Shown here in pieces: positions 44,085-52,630 of a stretch of 64,000 nucleotides of DNA. Below the pieces are notes generated by a model, which had not been told where the DNA came from, searched no databases, and saw nothing but the letters and a program-made list of their open reading frames with translations. Position 1 is the first letter of the stretch, and each line of letters starts with the position of its first letter. A program made the position numbers and the translations under genes. Source of the stretch: Leifsonia sp. ZF2019 (GTDB lineage Bacteria; Actinomycetota; Actinomycetes; Actinomycetales; Microbacteriaceae); the NCBI RefSeq assembly GCF_019924635.1, contig NZ_CP065037.1:1674001-1738000 (forward strand). The letters are read 5' to 3'.

Positions 44085-44967
44085 CGGGGCGCAGCCGCCC
44101 GTCCGCCAGCAGGGGCCACACCCGTCGTTCCACGTCCGCGACGATCTCGCGGCGCTCGGCGAGTGGACGCGCCCGGAGGGTCGTCCCGTGCACGAGGGCG
44201 CGCTTGCGCATGAGCAGTCCCATGTCGAGGGAGGCCGGGGCGCTCTCGCGCGTCGCGATGGACATGATGCGGCCGCCCGTCGCGAGCGCGTCGAGGTCGC
44301 GGGCGATGTACGAGCCGCCGACGATGTCGAGCACGACGTCGGCTCCACGCCCGTCGGTGACGGCGAGCACGGCCTCCACGAAGTCCTGGGAGCGATAGTC
44401 GACCGCCGCCTCCGCGCCGAGGTCGCGGCAGAACGCCGTCTTGACGTCGCTGCCCGCGGTGGCGATCACGCGGGCGCCGAACGCGCGCCCGAGCTGGATG
44501 GCGGTGCTGCCGATCCCGCTCGATCCCCCGTGGACGAGGAGGGTCTCACCGTCCGCGAGCCGGGCGATCCGGAACACGTTCGACCACACGGTCGCGACCG
44601 CCTCCGGCAGGCCGGCGGCCTCGACCAGGTCGATCCCGTCGGGCACGGGGAGCACGAGGCCCGCATCCACCGCCACCTGTTCGGCGTAGCCGCCGCCGGG
44701 GAGCAGGGCGCACACACGGTCGCCGACGCTCCAGCGCTCGACGCCGCCTCCGACGCGGACGACCGTGCCGGACACCTCCAGTCCGGGCCATTCGGGCGCC
44801 CCCGCGGGAGGCGGATAGAAGCCCCGGCGCTGGCTGAGGTCCGCGCCGTTGAGTCCGGCGGCGGCGACCCGGATGAGCACCTCGCCGGCGGCGGGCTGCG
44901 GGTCCGCGACCTCGCGGAGCCGGAGGACCTCCGGACCGCCCGGCTCGGCGATGGTCACGGCTCGCAT
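43987..44967 (-). CDS. Quinone oxidoreductase-like MDR protein (zinc-independent)
   Basis: 326 residues. Medium-chain dehydrogenase fold: GLNGADLSQRRGFYPPPAG, GYAEQV, LLVHGGSSGIGSTAIQLG (NADP-binding Rossmann loop), and a C-terminal HRRMESSAHLGKILL. The structural-zinc cysteines of alcohol dehydrogenases are absent, as in QOR/TP53I3-like enzymes. ATG at 44967 shares one base with the ABC permease stop (TGATG), so it is coupled to that operon. Confidence 0.9.
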   Translation of the reverse strand: MRAVTIAEPGGPEVLRLREVADPQPAAGEVLIRVAAAGLNGADLSQRRGFYPPPAGAPEWPGLEVSGTVVRVGGGVERWSVGDRVCALLPGGGYAEQVAVDAGLVLPVPDGIDLVEAAGLPEAVATVWSNVFRIARLADGETLLVHGGSSGIGSTAIQLGRAFGARVIATAGSDVKTAFCRDLGAEAAVDYRSQDFVEAVLAVTDGRGADVVLDIVGGSYIARDLDALATGGRIMSIATRESAPASLDMGLLMRKRALVHGTTLRARPLAERREIVADVERRVWPLLADGRLRPVIDSVFPLADASQAHRRMESSAHLGKILLRAG

Positions 44968-46208
44968 CAGCGGGCGACCCGGTCCGCGTCGCGGCGGGCG
45001 CTCAGCACGTCGCGGATCTTGACGCGGCTCGAGTACTGGATCGAGCCGTAGCGGAACAGCCGGACGGCGAGGCGCAGCACGATCGCCGCGAGCACAAAGA
45101 GCTCCACGATGATCACGATCGCCTGCCACAGCGGCAGGGAGCCGAAGGCGTTCAGGATGAGCGCGGTAATGGGCGCGGTGTAGGGGAAGAACGCCAGGAT
45201 CTGCACGATCGGCGACTCGGGCGCGCTGACCGCGAAGCTCGACGCGTAGAGGGGGATGACGACGGCGAAGATCACGACGGAGAACACGGGGGCTGCATCC
45301 TTCGCGGTCGGCATCACGGCGCCCACGGCCACGAGGGTTCCGGTGAACAGGGCGAAGCCGCCGATGAGGATCAGCGACCCGACGACCATCTTCTGCGGAT
45401 CGAAGACGAGCCCGCTGAGATCCAGGTTCGGGATGTCGAGCTGATCGCGGAAGAACAAGTACCCGACGAGGACAGGCAGGGCGAACACCGCGATCTGGAT
45501 GATGCCGACGGCGAAGAGGGAGATCACCTTGCCGATCAGCAGGTTGGTCGGGTTGATCGTCGTCAGGATCATCTCGGTGACGCGGTTCTCCTTCTCCTCC
45601 AGCGTGGAGTTCAGCATCTGGTTGCCGAGGAACACGATCACGATGAAGAACGCGGCCAGGAAGATGAGCGCAGGGATGATCGCCTCGAAACCGGGGGCGA
45701 CCGCCCCGTCCTTGAAGGTCGTCGTCGAGGTGGAGACCTCGCCGCGGAGGATGGCCACGTCGATCGGGGAGTCGAGCCGTTGCTCCACGCTCGCCGACAG
45801 CAGCGCCTGCGCGACCGAGGAGTACTTGCCGTTCTGGAACACTCCGACGTCGGCGCCCCAGACCTTGATGGCGTCGGTCTTCGGGTCGGCCGGGTAGTCG
45901 AAGTACGCCGCCGTTCCGCCGATCTGCACCTCCTCGACGCCCTCCGCGTCGCTCTGGATCAGCTTTCCGCCGTACTCGCGCGCGATCGTCGGGTTCACGA
46001 GTCCGGAGGCGTCGCTGTAGAGGAAGTCGAAACGCGCGTTCTTCTGCGCGTCCGCCGAGTTCGACGTCGAGACGTTGGCCGAGATGATCAGCGCGCCGAG
46101 GCCGAAGACCAGTAGCGGGAGGATGAGGGTGACGACCCAGAAGGACCGCTTCGACACAGTGCGCTTGAACTCGAACGAGATGACGGTGGAGAGGTTGTGG
46201 CGGGCCAT
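44967..46208 (-). CDS. ABC-2 type permease (NatB-like)
   Basis: 413 residues. One N-terminal TM segment (about 25-45), a large extracytoplasmic domain (about 50-175), then five TM segments. STLEEKENRVTEMILTTINPTNLLIGK is the NatB/ABC-2 coupling region. Family members export Na+ or hydrophobic drugs; the substrate here is unknown. ATG lies 1 bp after the ATPase stop. Confidence 0.88.
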   Translation of the reverse strand: MARHNLSTVISFEFKRTVSKRSFWVVTLILPLLVFGLGALIISANVSTSNSADAQKNARFDFLYSDASGLVNPTIAREYGGKLIQSDAEGVEEVQIGGTAAYFDYPADPKTDAIKVWGADVGVFQNGKYSSVAQALLSASVEQRLDSPIDVAILRGEVSTSTTTFKDGAVAPGFEAIIPALIFLAAFFIVIVFLGNQMLNSTLEEKENRVTEMILTTINPTNLLIGKVISLFAVGIIQIAVFALPVLVGYLFFRDQLDIPNLDLSGLVFDPQKMVVGSLILIGGFALFTGTLVAVGAVMPTAKDAAPVFSVVIFAVVIPLYASSFAVSAPESPIVQILAFFPYTAPITALILNAFGSLPLWQAIVIIVELFVLAAIVLRLAVRLFRYGSIQYSSRVKIRDVLSARRDADRVAR

Positions 46209-46209
46209 G

Positions 46210-47133
46210 TCAGTCCTCCTGGCGGCTTTCGGCGCCGTAGACCTCGACGAAGATGTCGTCGAGCGACTTGCGGGTGGGGGCGAAGCGGGTCACGGCGAGG
46301 CCGGCGTCGAGCAGGCCTCGCAGGATGGCGGCGTCGTCGGCGTCGTTCGCCACCTCCAGCTCGGCGTGGCCGGCCGCGTCGAAGGCGATCCGGTAGGCAG
46401 GGGAGGCGGGCACGACGCCGTCGTGGTCGACGTGGATGATCGTGCCGCCGAACTGCTCCTGCACCTCCGGCACGGTGCCGTACGCGCGGGAGACGCCGTC
46501 CTTCAGCAGGATGACCCGGTCGCAGAGCCGCTCGACCTCTTCCATCTGGTGGGTCACCATCATGACCGTGGAGCCCCCGCGCTTCTGATCGGCGATGATG
46601 TCCATCAGCAGCCGCCGATTGACCGGGTCGAAGCCCTTCGTCGGCTCGTCGAGGATGAGCAGCTCGGGGTCGTTCATGATCGTGACGCCCAGTTGCACCT
46701 TCTGCTGCTGGCCGCCGGAGAGCTTGTCGAGGCGCGTCTTCTCCTTGTCGCCGAGTCCGACTCGCTCCAGGTACTCCCGCGACCAGTGACGGGCCTGTTC
46801 GGCGCCGAGACCCTTGAGACGGCCGAAGTAGACCATCACGTCGATGACGGACTCCTTCTTGTAGAGCCCGCGCTCCTCCGGCAGGTACCCCAGGCGCTCA
46901 CCGGTCTCCGGAGAGAACGGCTTGCCGTCGATGTGCAGCACGCCCGCGGTCGGCTGGTAGATGCCGAGCAATGCGCGGATGGTCGTCGTCTTGCCGGACC
47001 CGTTGCTGCCGAGGAAGCCGAACGTCTCCCCGCGGTTGATGTCGAAAGAGAGGTCGCGGATGACCGTCGTGCGGCCGAAGTCCATCCGGAATCCCTGGAT
47101 GTGGACGAGGGGTTCGAGTGTCGATGCGCTCAC
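46210..47133 (-). CDS. ABC transporter ATP-binding protein (NatA-like)
   Basis: 307 residues. Walker A GSNGSGKTT, YLPEERGLYKKESVIDVM, signature LSGGQQQKVQLG, Walker B LLILDEPTKGFDP, and a DUF4162 C-terminal domain (about 225-305). GTG at 47133 stands 7 nt after a TAGGCT box; the longer frame upstream lacks a ribosome binding site and would pass through this box. Pairs with the downstream NatB-like permease. Confidence 0.92.
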   Translation of the reverse strand: MSASTLEPLVHIQGFRMDFGRTTVIRDLSFDINRGETFGFLGSNGSGKTTTIRALLGIYQPTAGVLHIDGKPFSPETGERLGYLPEERGLYKKESVIDVMVYFGRLKGLGAEQARHWSREYLERVGLGDKEKTRLDKLSGGQQQKVQLGVTIMNDPELLILDEPTKGFDPVNRRLLMDIIADQKRGGSTVMMVTHQMEEVERLCDRVILLKDGVSRAYGTVPEVQEQFGGTIIHVDHDGVVPASPAYRIAFDAAGHAELEVANDADDAAILRGLLDAGLAVTRFAPTRKSLDDIFVEVYGAESRQED

Positions 47134-47184
47134 GCCCCCAAGCCTAGGGGTGGCCCTCCTGCGCGTCACCGGGCCACGCCCGCG

Positions 47185-47967
47185 TCAGGCGAGCGCCTCA
47201 AGCAGGGCCGGGTGGAGGCGGCCGTTGCTCGCCAGGGACGACCCGTTGCCCGGTCCGGGCGTGCCGTCGACGGAGGTGAACCGGCCGCCCGCCTCCTCCA
47301 CGATCGGGATCAGCGCCGCCAGGTCGTAGGTCTTCACGTCGAACTCGGCGACCGCGTCCAGCACGCCCTCGGCGAGGAGCATGTACGACCACATGTCGCC
47401 GTAGGCCCGATCGCGCCACACCGCGCGGGACAGCGCGATGAGCTTGTCGAGATACCCGGCGTCGTCCCACTGGGCGATGCTCTGGAAGCTGAGCGACGCG
47501 TGCTCCAGTTCGGCGACACCCGAGACGTGGAGGCGGCGCGGCTCGCCGCTCGCCTCGTCCGCGGTCCAGGCGCCGTCGCCCGCCGCCCCCCACCAGCGGC
47601 GGCCGAGAGCGGGGGAGCTCACCACGCCGACGACCGGCACGCCGTCGACCGCGAGGGCGATCAGGGTGCCCCACACGGGCACGCCGCGCAGGTAGTTCGC
47701 GGTGCCGTCGATCGGGTCGACGATCCACTGGCGCGCGGCGTCGCCCTCGGTGCCGTACTCCTCGCCCAGGATGCCGTCGTCCGGCCGTTCGGCGGCGATC
47801 GCCTCCCGCAGCGCCCTCTCCACCGCCAGGTCGGCCTCGGTCACGAACGACCGGTCCGGCTTGGTGTCGATGCGCAGATCCTGCGCCCGGAAATGCTCGG
47901 ATGAGATGCGGTCGGCGATGTCGGCGAGGCGCAGAGCGAGAGCGAGGTCGTCGGTGTAGCGGGTCAC
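47185..47967 (-). CDS. Inositol monophosphatase-family phosphatase (HisN-like)
   Basis: 260 residues. IMPase motifs: ILGEEYG (metal Glu), WIVDPIDGTANY (metal Asp residues) and TYDLAALIPIVEEAGG (C-terminal WDxxAG variant, here YDLAA). The sequence resembles actinobacterial histidinol-phosphate phosphatases of this fold. A histidine operon is not adjacent, so inositol-phosphate activity remains possible. GTG 47967 lies 7 nt after TAGGCT. Confidence 0.87.
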   Translation of the reverse strand: MTRYTDDLALALRLADIADRISSEHFRAQDLRIDTKPDRSFVTEADLAVERALREAIAAERPDDGILGEEYGTEGDAARQWIVDPIDGTANYLRGVPVWGTLIALAVDGVPVVGVVSSPALGRRWWGAAGDGAWTADEASGEPRRLHVSGVAELEHASLSFQSIAQWDDAGYLDKLIALSRAVWRDRAYGDMWSYMLLAEGVLDAVAEFDVKTYDLAALIPIVEEAGGRFTSVDGTPGPGNGSSLASNGRLHPALLEALA

Positions 47968-48051
47968 GAGGACGAGCCTAGCGGGGGCCGCGTCACGCGG
48001 CATCCACCCGCCGCAGCGTCTAAGCTGATGCGGGTTCACGACCGGAGGATC

Positions 48052-49035
48052 ATGAAGACGGCACCATCAGCGCGCTCGGCGGGCATCGACGCGGTCCGCG
48101 TCCTCGGCATCGGCGCGGTCATCTTCGGGCACACCTTCACCGGGCACCTCACGCACGAGTTCATCTACGCCTGGCACGTGCCCGTCTTCTTCTTCCTCAC
48201 CGGATACCTGTGGAAGCGGGGGCGGACCGTCGGGGACGAGTTCGTCAAGCGCGGCCGGACGCTCGGACTGCCCTACATCGGATGGTTCGTGGTCGTCTCG
48301 CTCCTCGTCGCCGTCGACATGGCACGGTCCGGTGCGGTCGACCTGTCCTTCCTCGGGCCCTCGGGGTACGGCGGCCTGAGCGCCCGCGGCGCTTTCGGGA
48401 CCTTCTGGTTCGTGTCCACCCTCTTCTTCGCGGCCCTCCTCTACCGGATGATCGAGCGTCTGCCACGCGCGGTCGTCTGGATCGTCGCCATCGCCGGCCT
48501 CGCCGCCGGATACCTGTTCGGCGGCTGGCTCGCGTCGACACCGCTGGCCATCGGGTCGGCGCTCCCGTGCCTGATCTTCCTGGCGGTCGGCACAGCCGCG
48601 AGGGAGGTCGAGCCGCGCATCCCGCGCAAGCCGCTCGTGGGCCTCGCCCTGATCGTCCTTCCGCTCGTCGTCATCGCCCTCGTGCAGCCGGAGCCGATCG
48701 ACATCAAGCAGGGGCTCTACGGCGCCCCGGCCGTCGGCGTCCTGTTCGCCTGCGCCATCTCGTTCGGCCTCGTGCTCGTCGCGCAGGCGATTCCATACCC
48801 CCGGGTGCTCGGCGGCCTCGTCACGGAGCTCGCCGTCGTCGGCATCGCCGTCGTCCTCTTCCACCCCTACGTCCTCGCCTATTCACGCGCGCACGGCCTT
48901 CCGGCGGTCGGGATGTTCCTGGCGGCGGTCATCGTCCCGTGGGTCGTCGCCCTGCTGCTACACCGCACACCCCTCTCCGCACTCCTCATCGGGTTCCCGC
49001 GGCGGGCTTTCCGGCGGGTGCTGGACCGCGTCTGA
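48052..49035 (+). CDS. Acyltransferase family (AT3/OafA-like) membrane protein
   Basis: 327 residues, ten hydrophobic segments. GIDAVRVLGIGAVIFGH at the N-terminus and YAWHVPVFFFLTGYLWKRG are acyltransferase-3 signatures. These enzymes O-acetylate surface sugars or peptidoglycan. ATG 48052 has GGAGGA 2-7 nt upstream; an upstream in-frame start lacks that. No SGNH domain is fused. Confidence 0.85.
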   Translation: MKTAPSARSAGIDAVRVLGIGAVIFGHTFTGHLTHEFIYAWHVPVFFFLTGYLWKRGRTVGDEFVKRGRTLGLPYIGWFVVVSLLVAVDMARSGAVDLSFLGPSGYGGLSARGAFGTFWFVSTLFFAALLYRMIERLPRAVVWIVAIAGLAAGYLFGGWLASTPLAIGSALPCLIFLAVGTAAREVEPRIPRKPLVGLALIVLPLVVIALVQPEPIDIKQGLYGAPAVGVLFACAISFGLVLVAQAIPYPRVLGGLVTELAVVGIAVVLFHPYVLAYSRAHGLPAVGMFLAAVIVPWVVALLLHRTPLSALLIGFPRRAFRRVLDRV

Positions 49036-49175
49036 CCGCCCGGGCACGATACACGCCGGCGTCCCGTCGGCCCCGCGCGAACGGCAGGTCGGCGTGAGCG
49101 GGATCCGGTCGGCACTGCAGATCTCTGGCCAGTCTGGAGGTGGTGTCGCTCCGCAGCGCGGCACCCGACGACGAC

Positions 49176-49217
49176 GAAGCCCCCGGCCGCGCTGCTTTCA
49201 GCGTGACCGGGGGCTTC
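49176..49217 (-). terminator. Terminator hairpin after tRNA-Lys
   Basis: Arms GAAGCCCCCGG / CCGGGGGCTTC (11 bp) with a 20-nt loop, 6 nt past the tRNA 3' end on the minus strand. No T tract. Confidence 0.65.
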
Positions 49218-49223
49218 TTCTGC

Positions 49224-49299
49224 TGGTGCGCCCCCAGGGACTTGAACCCTGAACCCATTGATTAAGAGTCAATTGCTCTGCCGATTGAGCTAGAGGCGC
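49224..49299 (-). tRNA. tRNA-Lys (CTT)
   Basis: 76 nt. Acceptor GCGCCTC with GGGGCGC, encoded CCA at 49224-49226, anticodon loop CTCTTAA giving CTT, T arm GGGTTCAAGTCCC. Confidence 0.95.
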
Positions 49300-49387
49300 A
49301 TTCGATTCGGTGACCCGAACCGAGGCTCAACATTAGCATCGGTTTCGGCCGCTCCGCCAATCGAGTGATCCTCGGGTGTGTCGGCGG

Positions 49388-50494
49388 TCAGCGGAGCTCC
49401 TTGCGGGGCATGACGACCTCTTTGATGATCAGGATGATGCCGGCGGAGATGGGGATGGCGACCAGGGCGCCGGGGAGGCCGAAGAGCGTGGAGCCGGCGA
49501 GGGCGGAGATGAGGACGACGGAGCCGGGGACCTGGACCGCCTTGCCCATGACCTTGGGGGTCAGGATGTACGCCTCCACCTGCATGTAGATCAGCATGAA
49601 GATGAGGACGACGACCGCGCTCACAGGGGAGTGGATAAGTGCGAGGACGGTCATCACCGCCGTGGTCAGGACCGTTCCGATGAGCGGGATGAGCGTGATG
49701 AAGAACGCGGCGAGACCGATGAGGAATGCTCCGGGGACGCCCGTGACGACGAGGAGGATCGTGCTGTAGACGGCGTTGAAGAATGCGAGGACGACCATCC
49801 CGCTCAGGTACTTGCCGAAGTTCTGCAGGATGCGCTCGGTGTACTTGGTGAAGCTGTCGCGGTGCGACTTCGAGACGAGCCGGTACAGGGAGGCCTTGGT
49901 CGCGTCGTAGGAGGCGATGAAGTAGAGCGTCAGGATGGCGATGAAGAAGCCGGTCGTGAGGCCGTTGACGACCGAGAGGCCGAACCCGACCAGCCCCGAG
50001 CCGACGCTCGCCCAGAGCTGTGGTTCCTGCACCTCCTTCGCGATCCAGTTGAGGGCGGCGGCGAGGGTGCCGTTGCTGGTCTCATTGGCGGGGTCGAACC
50101 ACCCTTGCGCCTTCAGGGCGGCGATCTGCTTGGGGATCGAGACCGCGAGCGACTGGATCTGCTCGATCACCAGGGGGAGCACCACCCAGATGATCGCGAC
50201 GATCACGCCGATGAGCAGGAGGCTGACGGTGACGATCGCCCAGCCGCGCTTCATGCCGCGGCGCTGGAACCAGCGGATCAACGGGTCCAGGCCGACGGTC
50301 GCGAACGCCGCGAGGAACACCGAGAAGATGATCGAGCGCAGCCCGTACAGCATGAGGCCGGTGACCACCGCACCCACCGCGCCCAGCGTGATCAGATAGC
50401 CGAACAGCAGCGGGCTGCGGTTCACGAGCGGCTCCGAGCGTCGCTCCTCGATCGCACGGGAGGCCGGGGTCGCCGGCGGACGGGTGAAGCGCAT
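49388..50494 (-). CDS. AI-2E family transporter (PerM/YdiK-type)
   Basis: 368 residues with about eight TM segments and a central soluble domain (about 110-210). AI-2E core: LPLIVEQIQSL-like region at about 105, FFIAILTLYFIASYD, GVPGAFLIGLAAFFITLIPLIGTVLTTA, EAYILTPKVMGKAVQVPGSVVLIS. Substrate not established for most members. ATG 50494 has AAGGAGG 5 nt upstream; the longer frame upstream is not needed. Confidence 0.9.
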   Translation of the reverse strand: MRFTRPPATPASRAIEERRSEPLVNRSPLLFGYLITLGAVGAVVTGLMLYGLRSIIFSVFLAAFATVGLDPLIRWFQRRGMKRGWAIVTVSLLLIGVIVAIIWVVLPLVIEQIQSLAVSIPKQIAALKAQGWFDPANETSNGTLAAALNWIAKEVQEPQLWASVGSGLVGFGLSVVNGLTTGFFIAILTLYFIASYDATKASLYRLVSKSHRDSFTKYTERILQNFGKYLSGMVVLAFFNAVYSTILLVVTGVPGAFLIGLAAFFITLIPLIGTVLTTAVMTVLALIHSPVSAVVVLIFMLIYMQVEAYILTPKVMGKAVQVPGSVVLISALAGSTLFGLPGALVAIPISAGIILIIKEVVMPRKELR

Positions 50495-50675
50495 CGCGCC
50501 CTCCTTCAGGTTCCAGCTGAGCGTATTGGCCGCGCTGATGGGCGACAAGTGCAACACGCACCGCATGGACGCGCGGCGGCACAGCGCATTTGCGTCTTGT
50601 GGCACTGGAGGCGGCGGACGAGACTGAACGGAACGGTCGCGGAGGACCGCGGCCGCCGACGACCGAGGAGGACGC

Positions 50676-51797
50676 GTGGAGTACAAGGACATTCCCACCA
50701 AGGCCGACATCGAGCGGATCGCCGCACATCGCGAACCGGGCTGCGTGAGCATCTATCTGCCCACGGGCACCACCCCGCCGGAAGCGGACCGGGCACGCAT
50801 CGAGCTCAAGAACCATCTCAGCCAGGCGGTCCGCGCGCTCGAGTCCCTCGGCGTGGCCAAGGCCCGGGTCGGGGCCGTGCAGGCCGAGGGGGAGCTGATC
50901 CTGGAGGACCGCGACTTCTGGCGCTACCAGTCCCGCTCACTCGCGGTCTTCCTCGACGGCGAGGTGGCCGAGACCTTCCGCCTCCCGAACCGACTGAACG
51001 GCGCGTGCGAAGTCGCCGACCGCTTCTACGTCAAACCGCTGCTGCGCGCAGTCACCTTCCCCCAGTCCGCCCTCATCCTCGCACTCGCGCAGAACTCGGT
51101 GCGGTTGATCCGGATCGCCGCGGAGGCGCCTCCCACCGTGGTGGAGGTCGAGGGGATGCCGCAGGACGTGGCATCGGCCGCGGGCCTGGCCTCGATCAGC
51201 GGGCGCTCGCCCGACGGACGCATCCAGGGCTCCGAAGGCCAGAAGGTGCGGATGCTGGAATACGTGCAGGCGATCGACCGGGCGCTGCACCCGCTGCTCG
51301 CGAACAGCACGGAGCCGCTCATCCTGGCCGCGGCGGAGCCGCTGAGCGGCATCTTCCGCGGCGCGAGCGCCTATCCCCATCTCGTCGAGGAGACCATCGG
51401 CGGCAATCCCGAGGACAAGACCGACGAGGAGCTCTCCGCCGCCGCCCGAGGCGTGCTCGACGCCGTCTACGCCCGCAGGACGGAGGAGATCAAGGACGAT
51501 TTCGAGGCGCGGATCGCTGCGGGCACGGCGCTCGTCGACCTCAGCGACATCGCACGTGCGGCGACGTTCGGCGCGGTCGAGGCGCTCGTCTTCGACATCG
51601 ACCGTCGCGTGCCGGGAACCGTCGACGACGAGAGCGGTGCGATCAGCTTCGCGCCCGACGACGCGCCCGGATACTACGGAGTCGTCGACGAGATCATCCG
51701 CCGGTCGCTGGCCTCCAAGGCGAGGGTCTACGCCGTCCGCTCCGAGGACGTGCCGGGTGGAGGCGCGGTCGCGGCCGCGGTGCGGTTCCCGGTCTGA
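50676..51797 (+). CDS. baeRF-like protein (bacterial eRF1/Pelota-related fold)
   Basis: 373 residues. The order of a mixed N-terminal domain (GCVSIYLPTG, FLDGEVAETFRLPNRL, RFYVKPLL), a central ALILALAQNSVRLIRI strand and a C-terminal domain with ARVYAVRSEDVPGGGAVAAAVRF follows the baeRF families, bacterial relatives of archaeo-eukaryotic release factor 1 found in stress or conflict loci. GTG 50676 with GAGGAGGAC upstream. Divergent from the AI-2E gene with 181 bp between. The family call is by pattern and moderate; biochemical role unknown. Confidence 0.7.
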   Translation: MEYKDIPTKADIERIAAHREPGCVSIYLPTGTTPPEADRARIELKNHLSQAVRALESLGVAKARVGAVQAEGELILEDRDFWRYQSRSLAVFLDGEVAETFRLPNRLNGACEVADRFYVKPLLRAVTFPQSALILALAQNSVRLIRIAAEAPPTVVEVEGMPQDVASAAGLASISGRSPDGRIQGSEGQKVRMLEYVQAIDRALHPLLANSTEPLILAAAEPLSGIFRGASAYPHLVEETIGGNPEDKTDEELSAAARGVLDAVYARRTEEIKDDFEARIAAGTALVDLSDIARAATFGAVEALVFDIDRRVPGTVDDESGAISFAPDDAPGYYGVVDEIIRRSLASKARVYAVRSEDVPGGGAVAAAVRFPV

Positions 51798-51827
51798 GCC
51801 GGGACGCGCCCGCCGTGGCGCTCGGCC

Positions 51828-52331
51828 CTAGCCGCGGCCGAGCGAGAGAACGAGGGACTCCTGCACGACGGCGAGCCAGTCGAAGACCGTCCGGCGGATC
51901 TGCGACTCCTCGTCGTGCTGGTCGCCCTCGTCGCCGTCCTGCACGATGCCGAGGCGTGCCGCGAGCACGAGCCGGATGTCGGTGAGGCAGCGCAGCCAGG
52001 CCGTCGCCTGTGCCTCGTCCAGGGTGACATCCACCCGGGAGGCGTCGGAGCGGGCGAGGCATTCGACGACGATGCGCGCGTTGAGGGCCTTGCGCTCGGC
52101 GATCCCGTCCGCGGTGAACCGGCGGAACTCGGCGGAGGCCTTCGCGTCGCCCGGGTAGGCGTCGGGCATCAGGCGGATGAGGGCCGGGTCGGCGCGCAGG
52201 TCGTCGTCGACCGCGGCGGCCTCGGAGGCGAGCTCGGCGGCGTCCGCGGCGAGCCGCAGGAGGAGTTCGGCCTCCTCCGGCTCGAAGCGGGCGGTGACGC
52301 TCCCGTGGCCCGCCGGGCGGAACAGCCTCAT
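51828..52331 (-). CDS. DUF2017 family protein
   Basis: 167 residues. Actinobacterial DUF2017, seen next to clpS in many genomes. [20 protein letters not shown] near residue 15, [31 protein letters not shown]. Mostly helical, no TM. Its ATG overlaps the clpS stop (ATGA), so it is translated with ClpS; a role in N-degron or Clp control is only suggested by the association. Confidence 0.9.
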   Translation of the reverse strand: MRLFRPAGHGSVTARFEPEEAELLLRLAADAAELASEAAAVDDDLRADPALIRLMPDAYPGDAKASAEFRRFTADGIAERKALNARIVVECLARSDASRVDVTLDEAQATAWLRCLTDIRLVLAARLGIVQDGDEGDQHDEESQIRRTVFDWLAVVQESLVLSLGRG

Positions 52332-52630
52332 GCGTCCGCCTTCGTCAGCGTGGCCCAGAGACCGTAGTCGTGCATCGCCTCCACGTGCCGCTCCATCTCC
52401 TCGCGCGTCCCGGTCGCGACGACGGCGCGGCCCTCGGTGTGTACCAGCATCATGAGCCGTTCGGCCTCCCGGCGGGGATACCCGAAATAAGTCTGGAACA
52501 CGTGCGTCACGTAGGACATGAGGTTCACGGGGTCGTTCCAGACGAGGGTCACCCACGGCGACCCGAGCTCCAGGCGCTCCTCGACCCCGAGGGCGCCCTC
52601 GGTACGTTCCGCCGGTCGGGCGTCCGTCAC
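52328..52630 (-). CDS. clpS: ClpS adaptor for ClpAP/ClpCP
   Basis: 100 residues. The core [27 protein letters not shown] (binding pocket for N-degrons) and [35 protein letters not shown] are complete. An N-terminal extension of about 25 residues contacts the Clp ATPase. GTG 52630 overlaps the GH15 stop by 4 bp (GTGA), and the stop overlaps DUF2017. Confidence 0.96.
   Translation of the reverse strand: MTDARPAERTEGALGVEERLELGSPWVTLVWNDPVNLMSYVTHVFQTYFGYPRREAERLMMLVHTEGRAVVATGTREEMERHVEAMHDYGLWATLTKADA

Noticed and set aside
49376..51985. 869-codon open frame antisense/out of frame with the AI-2E and baeRF genes
   Set aside because: Composition is Arg/Gly/Asp/His-rich as expected of a shifted high-GC frame, and it covers two convincing genes with family motifs.
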